Shown here in pieces: positions 47,601 to 58,007 of a DNA stretch of 64,000 bases. Numbering within the stretch: position 1 is the stretch's first letter; every line of letters starts with the position of its first letter. The position numbers and the translations under genes were made by a program. The notes under the pieces were generated by a model. The model did not search any database. It was not told the origin of the DNA and saw only the letters and a list, made by a program, of their open reading frames with translations. Origin of the DNA: Asterias rubens (taxonomy: Eukaryota; Echinodermata; Asteroidea; Forcipulatida; Asteriidae); the NCBI RefSeq assembly GCF_902459465.1, contig NW_022985694.1, forward strand, positions 1 through 64,000. Direction: 5' to 3'.

Positions 47601-50417
47601 TACATACCATTAGAGCTGCATACTCCATACAGCTTTGTGAGGAACGCATAATCGCCAAAGCTAAAAAGACGAAATTTATGCCCTCTGGAAATAGATAAAT
47701 CAAACAAAGTTTTGTTAAAAATACTAATTATAAAGGTCACTCTGGTTGAATGAATCCTGTTTTTATAATTATTAGTATCAAATAATTATAACTACCTCCA
47801 TTCCAGATTGGCAAGATCACTGATTTGGTCGATTACACGAGGAAGAGTTTTCATCAGGTTGTAGTAGCTGTCATCTCCACAAAAGCATGCACAAGTGACT
47901 GTGTTCTTTAAGCTGTTGGGATGAACTACATTGATGATTTGGAAGGCCATTTTGAACGATGATCCACCCTTGTCCCCGCCGAACTTCACCCATATTTCAT
48001 TATCCGGGATTACGCCGTTATGCCACGTGAGTGAGTTTGTCCTGTTTAAATTGAAGAAAAAGTCAGTAATTATAGACAATACTAACAGCATCTTATTAAT
48101 AATGATGTTTTTATTTATTTAAATAATACTTACAGATCCAGTCGGTCAAGGTAGTCGAAGATCATGGTGCAAACATCATTTATTCTGAAAAAAGGGTGCA
48201 TCTTGAAGAATATAACCAGCAATTGCATCTGCTTTGGAGCTCGAAAATTGCAGAGCAACCATTTCACCCTCAACATAATTCTTCAGAAGTTCTTTCTGGC
48301 TACGTCGCATGGCTCTTTCGGAAGAAATTGTTGGAGTCGGCATGTAGCTGAAAAAAGGGTAATATAACATATGGCATGATGAAATACATGTACTGAACAA
48401 CTTTTTATGATATATTAAATATTGCCATTTGTTTTCAAAGTTAGTTCTGATATGTACATACCGTCGTATTTTCCGCACTTGGTCCCATGCCAAATGAGCA
48501 TCTCGCATCATAGCTAGGGCCTTGTTGGGTGGCATTGGGGAAGTTTCCTTTTCACATGAACTTTGCGTTTCATCTTGTTTCGTGCTAGAAACCTGGCGTA
48601 TTTGAGCAGGCTGTGTAAAAAGGAATAAATATTAGTTTTCATTATCTATCGTAGCATTGTTTCATTGACATTAAAACAATTCCTTGACAGTGACACCAAT
48701 TTATAAAACGCTGAGGATTTGTTAATGTAAATACTTACCCTGCCTCCTGTTTCTAACGTGGCAACCTTTCCTCTCTGGTTCAACTTGATCCAGGTCCAGC
48801 GATCAGCTGCCTTCTCAACTGCCAGGGGAATTGGCCGCCCAGGGGGATGCGACAGGGCACTCTTGCGGAGGATAGCAGCAGCTTCAGCGAGACTATCCTC
48901 GGGACTAGTTGGGGCGACACTCTCTACGACAGTGCATCGTCGGTGTTTACTTTGTGGGTCATTCAACTTCGGTGATGCATGACACGAATGGGCTGCTAGG
49001 CTTTGCAGTCGACCAATGACCCCACAGAGACCACAAGCTACATCCAAGTTTTGAAGCTGTACGTTCAAAATTCGTGGACTTTCTCGAATATCAGTGAACT
49101 GAATTTGTGACATGCAAGATGGACATTTGAGTAGAGTTGATCGATTAAATTTGAAATATGAGGACAAACAAACTGCACAAAAATAATGCTCACAGGGTGT
49201 TTGCACTGAGGGTTTTGAAATAATACACTGACAAATTGAGCAAATAAAGACAGAATGTTCATCAGCTTTCCTTCCAAATACTTCTAAATTTGGAGAACTT
49301 TCGAGCAGAACGTCTTGGGTTGTCTGGGATAGGTGCTCAAATATGTTGCTCGAAGAGATGTTAAAAGGAAGTTCTACCACGGCAGATATCGGCTTGGTAG
49401 CAGCCCTACTTTTAGGTTGCGGTCCAGTTTTAGAATTAGTGTGGTACAAATCGCAGATTTTACACCGTTTATTTCTTGTATGTTTTGTCCAGTCAACTGC
49501 TGGTGTATCTGGAGTTTTGTAGTCCCTAGTCCCTGCCTGTAAATGTCTTACTTTTCTCGAACAGTTTAAACAAATATACCTTGGGTGCGTATCACTACTG
49601 TCCTCCCAAGTGTTTACTCCAAAAATCAGAGAAATTTCTTTTCTACAGCTTGAAGCCTCTACTAGTTTCCTAGTATCCTGGGCTTTGTGTGTTAGCCTTT
49701 TTCCACAACAACGGCACAATTTACGAAGAATATTTAAATGGAAATCATAGCTGCTCATTATTCAACGTGTATAAAACATGCATAGACGGCTGCTGTGAAG
49801 CACCTCAAATAATGCCTATTCGTTTGTACACGGAAAACTTTTTTTCATTTCCGCGGGCTTTCTGTGACGTCACTCGTATTGACTAACACACAACGTTCAC
49901 ACAGCCCGTACGTTCATTTCAGAAGCCGGCGTACAAAGTTCCCCAAAACAAATGCCTATAAGTCTCTAAAACTTTCTGGCCCAGATTTGTAACCTAAATT
50001 TTAATAAAGATATGATTGTAAATATTTGTAATCACGTTTGTGTATATCTGTATAATTGGAGAGGAATTTGTTTTCGACGTTTTTCTGAAGTGTTTATGTA
50101 ATGAGAGAATACAATAAAATAACACAAAAAGTTACACAAAAGACGTAAGATTTTCCGTTTATTTTATTTAAAACATTTTAATCATCAGAAACTTATCAAA
50201 TATAATATAACTAAGAAAAAACATTATATTCCTGGTGATGAAAGTTACACAGTATTTGAAAAAAAATGGTGAAAAACGATCGTCCGATCGTGTAATTTTT
50301 CACGTTTATGGGGGCCGCCATCTTGGTTTTGGTTCGTGCGTTACTGGAGTAAACAAACACCACCGTGCGTTTGTTAATACTTTTTTACGCACGGTCTATG
50401 GGAGCGGAACAGCCGTG
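44647..50417 (-). mobile_element. DNA transposon encoding a RAG1-N-terminus-like protein (N-RAG-TP type)
   Basis: A 5.77-kb insert in the retrotransposon. The left end begins CACGGCTGTTTC and the right end, read inward, CACGGCTGTTCC. The flanking repeat is GACTAC on both sides (44642-44647 and 50417-50422). This can be read as a 4-bp ACTA duplication with CAC termini, or a 6-bp GACTAC duplication with ACGGCTG termini. Beyond the first 12 bases the ends share only TAAAAAAGTA, placed at different distances. The single gene is on the minus strand. The 1.2 kb from the left end to the gene's stop (44648-45836) and the 0.65 kb from the start to the right end show no other gene. Confidence 0.88.
45837..49758 (-). 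CDS. RAG1-N-terminal-like RING/zinc-finger protein fused to a DDE-type transposase core
   Basis: Ten exons, all with GT..AG borders: 49758-48739, 48610-48462, 48347-48134, 48041-47796, 47684-47608, 47476-47271, 47156-46839, 46751-46605, 46464-46254 and 46123-45837 (TAG). Exon 1 follows the RAG1 N-terminus: a Cys pair LCRCCGKRL, then YICLNC, then WTKH with CKICD, a C3HC4 RING finger (CSICQC..CEHYFCAVC..CPSC) and a following C2H2 unit (CGLCG..H.CH). The later exons form a nuclease-like core with Asp in FGGDKGGSSFK (47972-47974), Asp in FSFGDYAF (47651-47653) and Glu in NEQGGELLH (about 45972). That core does not look like the RAG1/Transib core. The combination matches the N-RAG-TP transposons reported from the mollusc Aplysia. 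One extra A in the run 48188-48193 shifts exon 3. Otherwise it is intact. No RAG2-like gene is present. Confidence 0.82.
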
Positions 50418-51990
50418 ACTACCCAGTGACCACACGAACTACGAACAATCCAAACGCAAACTTGCAGAAGTGCTTGTCAAAGCTAAATCTGTCTTCTATA
50501 GAGAGTCGTTGATAGGATCCAGTCCAAATGAAGTCTTCCGAATCGTCAATAACCTCACTGGTAAACCCCGGTTAACCCCATCAATCCAGGACTCGCCCAC
50601 AGTTCTTGCTCAAGCTTTCAGTACATTTTTCACTGACAGAATTAAAAATATCCGAGCTCATATGGATGACGTTCAACTTGATCCAACTTCATCGGCTAAT
50701 ATGCATACATGCCCCCCAAGTGCTCAGTTCATGCATTTCATGCCGATCACCGAAGATTACCTTCATAAAGTGATCAATAACTCAGCGACAAAATCATGCC
50801 AGCTCGACATAGTTCCAACTTGGACATTCAAAAAGCATACGGCTACATTCTTACCGAAGCTAACGGAGATTGTAAATACCTCACTGACATCAGGTGTTTT
50901 CCCAGAACTATTCAAACAGGCCGTCATCACTCCTAGCCTGAAAAAACAATCTCTTACTAAAGAAGTACTCAAAAATTATCGCCCCATTTCTAATCTCCAG
51001 TACCTAGCCAAACTTTTGGAAAAGATCGCCTGTGAACAACTATCCCGACATATTGTTCAACATCAGCTAGCAGAGCCTCTACAGTCAGCATACAGGCCCA
51101 ATCACAGCACCGAGACTGCTCTGCTTCATGTACAAAATGACATCCTTAGAGCAATCAACAAAAACAATGCCATTTTCATGGTCATGCTGGACCTCTCCGC
51201 CGCCTTCGATACCCTAGACCACCAAACCCTCCTGCAACGCTTCCATGACAGATTTGGTATAACCAACACAGCGCTCGACTGGTTCACGTCATACTTCAAC
51301 AATCGCAAGAGTCGGGTTATCCTACCTGGCGGTGTCACCTCCGATGAAACTGTTCTTCGTTTCGGTGTCCCACAAGGATCTGTTATAGGTCCTCAGGCTT
51401 TCACCATGTACCTGTCCCCAATCGGTCATCTTCTTCGTCAGCATGAGGTCAAGTTTCACATGTATGCAGATGACATCCAAATCTACGTAGAATTTGACCC
51501 CAAAATCCCCAATGATGCAGAATGTGGGCTGTTCAAGCTCTCGAAGTGCATCAGTGACGTTCAACACTGGATGTCAAGCAACAAGCTTCAGCTAAATGGA
51601 GAGAAAACTGAATTTTTCATTGCCTCTTCAAGCTGTAACTACAAACATCTTGCCCATCTGACTCTCACTATAAACAACAGCACACTCCACCCATCAACTT
51701 CCATCCGGAATCTTGGTGTTGTCTTTGACAATACTATGTCGATGAGTGATCATTTCACATCAGTCTGCAAATCAGCTAACTACCACCTCCGTAATATCGG
51801 TAGAATCCGAAAGTACATTGACGCTGAAGCCTGTCACGCCACTGTTAGGGCACTTGTACTCTCCAGATTGGACTACTGCAACTCTTTGTTAAGTGGTTTC
51901 AAGCAATCTGATTTAGGCAAGTTACAAAAGATACAAAACAGAGCATCCCGTATCATCTTCTCCTACCCATTGTAGCTGTAATTCAGTTTA
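50418..51990 (+). pseudogene. CR1/L2-like retrotransposon, reverse transcriptase piece
   Basis: Continues 44263-44646 in frame (open from the junction to TAG 51973-51975). It has the non-LTR reverse transcriptase order: KNYRPISNL, LDLSAAFDTLDH (first catalytic Asp), FGVPQGSVIGP, the catalytic MYADDIQIY, NGEKTEFF, LGVVFD, and LSRLDYCNSLL with QKIQNRASRIIF. The protein stops where the conserved LHWLPV..R C-terminal segment should begin, so the 3' end is missing too. That is unusual for an element that normally loses only its 5' end. The sequence then runs into CMC-type subterminal DNA. The enzyme is not functional as it stands: the endonuclease is absent and a transposon splits the frame. Confidence 0.88.
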
Positions 51991-51999
51991 ATTTCATGT

Positions 52000-52798
52000 G
52001 CAATCTGAATAAATACCTTGTGGAATCTACCTCAATCAATTAAACTTGCCCGGATCATTTTATTTTTGTGATTGTCTAAATTAAATGTGAGTAGCACAAA
52101 CTTAAATTATTTGCGCCTATTTACCTTGCAAATTCAAGTTACATACAATAATATAATTTTGTTGGGTTAATAACCAAATTCAATTAAATCAAACAAACCC
52201 ATACTGAGTAAAATTGAATTGATTTAATCAAGTTTTTAGTTAATTTTACTTCAAATGAAAAGTAGCGCCCACTTCGAATTGTAAGTTAATTCAACTTGCC
52301 ATAGGAAGTAATATTAGTTGCATCACAATGAGTAAATCAAGCTGTGATATTTTAAGTTTAACAAACTTGGGGAATACAAGTACAAAGAACTTATATTCTT
52401 GTCCAGTTCAAATTACTCAATTATATCGAGTCAACAAACTTGCCTTAATACAATTAAGTAATTCGAAGAAAACGCGTTTTGAGTTTATTTTACTTACAAT
52501 TAAACGTAGCGCCTACTTCTAGCCTCAAGTTATTTCAACTTGCCTTAGATTTGAGTAATAGTAAATGAATCGTAATATGTCATCCCAACTCATTTCAAAT
52601 CAGTAAAGCTAACTTGAAAAAGCGAGGAACACATAATTTTTAAGTTAACTGGACTTTGACATTTTAAGTTTAAATAACTTGAGAAATAAAAGTACCAAGA
52701 ACTTAAATTCTTATCCCGTTCAATCTACTCAATAAAATTGAGGCAACAAACTTGCCTTAATAAAATTAAGTAAGTTGAACAAAACATTTTTTTGAGTG
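52000..52798 (-). mobile_element. Orphan right end of a CMC element
   Basis: Ends with the reverse complement of CACTCAAAAAAATG at 52798, followed by TA. It is filled with ttaagtaa and aacttgcc words like the right subterminal region of the second element (41560-42022). No matching left end or genes were found next to it. It abuts the cut 3' end of the retrotransposon. Confidence 0.65.
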
Positions 52799-53122
52799 TA
52801 GTAATGACCGCGTAATAGTAAAACAGTCATCTCAGAAGAGCTCATTATATAGTAATTACTAAATGGCAAATGGCAAGTAGCAAAAACATGGAACGCGAAA
52901 AACTAACAATAACTTGGATAAACATGACGGGAAAGACTGTCATGGGGGTGGACTACCCTCGAGCATTTGGGGATTATTCTGCCCCAAACGAAGTAGGGAA
53001 CAACTAGAAATTTACAAGTCAACAATAAAGTCTTTCGACCAGGGAGGCAGCGCCGACGACTGGAGCGTCTGGGTTGAGTTTGAGATACGTAGGGCAAATC
53101 CAGTGCAGCACTAGTCTAGGTT
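52799..53122. other. Spacer with no recognised gene
   Basis: A short open frame (52914-53114) shows no family resemblance. No repeat was seen. Confidence 0.45.
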
Positions 53123-53336
53123 CCTAGACCATTGGTGTTGCGTGGTCACACACAACCAACGTTCCGATTATGTACACGCTTGTAATGAACGAACGCTAGC
53201 GGGCGCTCTGTTTCTCTGATTTCCTATGTCCTAGACCATTGGTGTTGCGTGGTCACACACAACCAACGTTCCGATTATGTACACGCTTGTAATGAACGAA
53301 CGCTAGCGGGCGGGCGCTCTGTTTCTCTGATTTCCG
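53123..53336 (+). repeat. 107-bp tandem duplication upstream of the helicase fragment
   Basis: cctagaccattggtgttgcg occurs at 53123 and 53230. The two copies are nearly identical through gaacgaacgctagcgggc, and copy 2 has an extra gggc. Each copy contains ttggtgttg and caaccaac as an inverted pair. The placement about 215 bp before the start codon suggests a duplicated promoter-proximal segment, but no known element is recognised. Confidence 0.85.
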
Positions 53337-53548
53337 GATCTCCCCATGTCCTGTGCTCACCAAGGTCTAGGACATTTGCAAATTGAAGGCGTGGCCAGAC
53401 TATGCAAATGACTCGTAATGCATGTAATATTCATATCACCTGACGGGTTGAAGGTGACTATTCAAACTGGATGGAGTCAAAGGTCACGCGTTGCTGTGTT
53501 ACGACATGTAGTAGTGTGCACGTGTACACACATATCATCACAATCATC

Positions 53549-53989
53549 ATGGCGGCGTCCGTGAAACTAAGTGAGGCCGATATATTTCAAGCTAAAGAAC
53601 ATGCCTGCAGTCGCTTGGGCTTGAATGCTCTCAAGAAACAACAATCTGAAGCTCTTGATGCCTATCTCCGCGGGCACGACGTATTTATTTGCCTCCCTAC
53701 TGGCTTTGGAAAGAGTGTTGTATTCCAAGCAGCACCGATGTGTTGGGACTTCCTAAACGGCAACAATGTTGTCCCAGACGATTCGAACATTCCAAAATCT
53801 CTGGCCATAGTTGTTGTCCCCTTGAAGTCCTTAGCCATGAACCAATTGGAACGATGTCAGGCGATTGGTCTGGAAGCTGCCATTGCAATTGCAGAGATTT
53901 TAGATGAGGTTTGAGTTGCTGCAACTTCAATCTGTGTACAGTAGGGTGTGTGGCTTGTTCATCGACGAAAGCCATTGTGTTACTAAATG
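53549..53989 (+). pseudogene. RecQ-like DNA helicase, N-terminal fragment
   Basis: ATG 53549 sits in a strong Kozak context (ATCATGGCGG). The in-frame ATG at 53471 is less likely. It has a RecQ-type Q region (LGLNALKKQQSEALDAYLRG), Walker A motif (CLPTGFGKS) and motif Ia (VVVPLKSLAMNQ). The frame then closes at 53914. In another frame the next bases encode VCGLFIDESHCVTKW, the DEAH-like motif II (DESH), ending at an ATG|GTAAGT donor (53990). The 30-40 residues that normally separate motifs Ia and II are largely missing. This is either an internal deletion with a frameshift or a sequence error. No later helicase exons occur in the window. A hAT element begins 440 bp downstream, in what would be intron 1. 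It could be a host gene or part of a mobile element. Confidence 0.7.
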
Positions 53990-54427
53990 GTAAGTCCAAA
54001 GCATACACTGGCTTGTATAGCACCATTCCATTCATTATTATATAGACCACACAGTGCTTTAAATAGTATAAACAGACAATAGGGCCCTACTACTATTTAC
54101 TAACTATAAAGTATAAGTATAATATAAATATAGTCTATACTAAATAATAATACTCAAATCAATAGTATTATTATTAAAAAAATTAAACATGTTCAAAAAT
54201 AGGTACTGGACACTTGTCAGTTTGTAATTGTAAAGCCAAAAATTGTCTCACTAAAGACCAGTCTTCTCACTTCGCGCACTTGGTGTAGGCCTATCTCAAC
54301 ATAGGTATGCATGATGCCATAAAATAACACTGACACGCAGACCTGTCTGTGAAAGTTTGAACTCAATTTGTCGTAAAATTTGCATGAATAAAACATTGGG
54401 CGACGAACTGCATAAAATACTGGTACA
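53990..54427. other. Possible helicase intron
   Basis: AT-rich with simple tracts of tat/ata at 54080-54190. No gene. Confidence 0.5.
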
Positions 54428-55122
54428 CAGGCCTCGATCTTTACCGCGGCCACCGCGGCAAATGGCCGCATGCCCTTCCAACTTTGCCGCATGCCCCTTA
54501 AAAAAATACACACGTTGCGGCCAACTTGGCCAGCGTGCCCTTTTGTATTTTACCGAGCTACCGTCATGACAATATGACAATCATACAAGTACAAATCAAG
54601 AACATTGTGTAGAGTTTCCGTGCATACAAAACACCATTCAACAAATGTTTGCGGTGAATATACTCCACGTCTGTATCGATATAACGTGTGTCGTAGCTAA
54701 ATATTAAAGTAAATATTTTAAAGGGACTCCACATTTCATTAAAAAGGAACACATTTTAAGTGTTTATATCAAAGGTATTACAATGTTTTAAGGTTTTTTA
54801 TAATAATCATTTCTACTGGATCCATATTTTAAAGAGACCATACATATAAATTGTTTAAATCTACATTTTAAAGGGACACTATACATTCTATTAAAATCAA
54901 AGGGTTCACATATTTAAGTTTTGTCTAAATTTTAAAAAGTATCATACATTTTTAAGTTAGTTAAATGATTCAAAGTTGTAGATGGGAATTAAATATTTTC
55001 TAGGCCTACATGGGATCATATATATATATATGTATTTTATTAAGCAGTAGCATCTTACAATTAATGCATTCTCAATTTAAAAGGTAATTATGTATTTTCC
55101 CTCTTTGCTTTTTCACAGGTAA

Positions 55123-57454
55123 TCAACGAGTGTTGGTGGAGATACACCTAATACCGTGCCCGTACCACTGCCCCCTGCTGTCAATGATGCAGACACTGAT
55201 GAGATTGTCAATGATGAGCCTAGCAGTAGCACCCTTGTTACTCCAATGCCAGCATCAAACAAGCCTAAGAAGAGGAAACCTCGATGCGACACTGTAAAAG
55301 GATGGAATTTCAAATTGCTTGCATTTGAAGAAGATAATGGCTTCGTCCAAAAGGTTTGGTGTACCTTGTGCAGAAAGCATTCATATTCTGATGTTACATG
55401 TAAATCGTGGTCAGAAACAGCTGTGTGAGGTCGAGGCCTTTGTAGCTGGTACGCAAAATGTGAAAAAAGATACGGCAATGGGGCACCAATGGTCAAAGCT
55501 CCACTCAAGATGCGAGGACCTTGAGTATGAAGCATCCCAGCAGAACAAAATGACGGTCAAGGAGCGCCTTACAACCATAGATGTGTCAACAAAGACAAAG
55601 ATGTGCAAACTGTTTGACATCGCATATACAGTGGCAAAACGGGAACTTCCCTTCACAGTCTATCCAACATTAGTCAACATGGAAAAGAAACACGGAGTGC
55701 GTCTTGAGGAGACATATATTAATGACAAAGCTTGCAGAAGCTTCATCGACACCATTGGTGAGACCATGGTTGACAACTTGGACACAGACATCCTGGGCCA
55801 ACACAAGCGACCGCTCTACTTTTCACTACTGTTTGATGGTAGCGCTGATAAAGCATTTTCAGAGAAAGAAATTGTTACAGTTAAAGTTCTTAACAATGGC
55901 CTACCGGAGATGAGATTACTGGGAATTGCAGAACCTGCCAGCCATGCCGAAGCTGTTTACCAATCCATCATCACGAAATGCCAGGAACATAGATTGAAAC
56001 CTGAAGATTCGTTAGTTGCAGCAGCCGCTGATGGAGCATCTATCAACACAGGCCAGTATAATGGCGTATTTACGAAACTCACACAGACTGGTTCAGATGA
56101 TGGATGTCCATGGATGCTCAAAATTCACTGTGTTCCACATCGTATGGAGTTGGGTATCAAAGATGCATTCCACAAGTCATACTTCAACCAGATTGATAAA
56201 GTATTGGTCGATCTCTACTACATGTTTAAGAGATCTCCCAAGAAGTGGAGAGAACTGAAACGGCTTGGAACAACACTTGGAGTGCGGGTTACCAAGTTAG
56301 CAAGAGGTCATGGGACACGGTGGGTTGCACACAGGAAGAGTGCAGTACAGGCTCTTGACCACAACTATGAAGTCCTTGTGAGTCTCCTTGAAGACATGGC
56401 ATCAGGGCAGCGCAAAGACATCAAGGCTGATGACCAAGGAAAGATGAAGGGCTACTTGAAGATCATCAAGTCAGTTAAGTTTGTTTTCTGTTTGGCCTTC
56501 TATGCTGATATTCTTGATGATCTATCTCAGTTATCCCTGATATTTCAGTCGAATGAAACACCAATCTTCAAAGTTCGGGCAAGCACAGAGGCCACTCTAA
56601 ATTCCATCAGGGAACAACAGACCAAACCAGGCAAGATGCGGCAGCAGGTGATTGGAGAGCTCAGCACGGGCGAATTCAGAGGACACACATTGAGCAAGCA
56701 AGGTGATGATCCCGACCACAAAGGCTTCCACAAACTTGCTGCAGATACCATTAGCAATATTGTCAGATGTGTAGATTCACGACTTCGCTCATTTGCAGAG
56801 GATGATGTTTTTGTTGCAGCCGACATTCTTGACCCAACCAACTACCCTTCTAGAATTGACAAAGAAGGCCTCATGGAGTATGGTAATGATCATGTGCAGA
56901 TACTCACTGATCATTTCCAATCGCTTCTCATCAAACAGGGTTGTGAAATCAACAAAATTCATTCAGAGTGGACTCAAATTAAACTACACATCAGCAGAAA
57001 CCACACTCATCTACCGGCACATAAATTGTGGCAAAAGATGATCGTGCACAAATCAGCCGAGTTTTCCAATTTTCTGCACTTGGTTCACATCCTGCTCGTG
57101 TGCCCAATAGCCAGCGCACAAGTGGAGCGACAGTTCTCTGCAGTCAAGAGAATTCTAGGAGACTGGCGCCTGACCCTTGGACTGAAGACTATAGAAACTT
57201 TGCTGAGAATTTCTACTGAGGGACCAGACCCAGATGACTTCGCTCCTGAGTCATCAGTTGACAAGTGGTGGCATAATAGCACCAGAAGCAGACGACCACA
57301 TACTAAACCCCTCCACAAAATGGCATCTACCTCATCAGACATCTTGGAAAGCGATGGCTCCACAGACTCCGACTCAGATAGTGAAGCAGACATTGCTAGT
57401 GACAGTCCTGGCAAAGACTCTGATGGGGAAGACTTGCCAGACAGTGACTTTTAG
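55123..57454 (+). CDS. hAT-family transposase (ZNF862-like)
   Basis: The N-terminal part has a basic linker (KPKKRKPRCD) and a TTF/BED-like finger (VWCTLCRKH..., later H-x4-H in GHQWSKLH). A one-base shift near 55418-55428 separates this from the main frame, which runs to TAG 57452-57454. The core shows LLFDGSADKAF, a presumed catalytic Asp region at AAADGASINTGQ with IHCVPHRMELG, and the C-terminal hAT dimerisation block (LLVCPIASAQVERQFSAVKRI). The protein ends in a Ser/Asp repeat tail (DSDSDSEADIASDS), an unusual acidic extension. The first open codon after a nearby acceptor is used as start, and an upstream exon may exist. The motif order fits the hAT group that includes vertebrate ZNF862-like proteins. 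It lies centrally within the inverted repeats 54428-58007. Confidence 0.85.
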
Positions 57455-57609
57455 ATGACAAAGCAATAACATTAAATTTAAGATTAACAACACAGAATGC
57501 ATGCAGATTTCAGCTAATCGGCTGATTTCCTTGTTTTTTGTTTCTCAGCTAAATGAACAAACACAGTACAAAGTCTTGCTGTGCTTGGCACTTTCCTTTT
57601 TTGACAAAC

Positions 57610-57745
57610 TGCAGTTGCATGCCTGTGTAATAAATAACAAATAATACACCTTTACCATGGTGCAGCCATCTTGTTTTTTACCATTCAAAACAATGTAAAA
57701 AAACTAAGGCTGGAAGGAAAAATAGTCTGGTACCATTTTATGTTA
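57610..57745. repeat. MITE copy inside the hAT 3' region
   Basis: acctttaccatggtgcagccatcttgtttt through aaggctggaagg and tctggtacc matches the repeats at 16713-16782 (reverse), 39120-39232 and 40915-41025. It postdates the hAT element unless carried by it. Confidence 0.6.
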
Positions 57746-58007
57746 TTATTTTAATTTACTATCAACATTTTCATTTGGTATAAAGGGAATGTGACCAATG
57801 GCTACATTGGCTCTTTGAATACGGTGTTACACATGTGACCTAGAAAATAGGCATTTATACACTGGCTGTAAATAAAGGTTACTTAAATTAAAGGTTTTGA
57901 AATGAATGGCCTTGGTGCCCCCTTGAGTTGGCCTTGGTGCCCTGTTAAATTTTGATGAGGGCAAGGCCAAAGTGGCCTGCCCCTTTTTTGCCCAAGATCG
58001 AGGCCTG

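Larger units (their letters stand above)
54428..58007 (+). mobile_element. hAT-type transposon
   Basis: The terminal inverted repeat CAGGCCTCGATCTT at 54428 matches its reverse complement ending at 58007. A 6-bp duplication, GGTACA, flanks both sides (54422-54427 and 58008-58013). The subterminal DNA is rich in gccgcatgccc/ggcc words on the left and ggccttggtgccc on the right. One transposase gene is in the middle. A foldback MITE copy is nested at about 57610-57745. The total length of 3.58 kb suits a complete element. Most hAT elements make 8-bp duplications, so the 6-bp one is a point to check. Confidence 0.82.

Noticed and set aside
44647-50417. Reading the element as ProtoRAG or Transib
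   Set aside because: The flanking duplication is 4 or 6 bp rather than 5, the catalytic-region motifs differ, and there is no RAG2-like gene. Only the N-terminus is RAG1-like.
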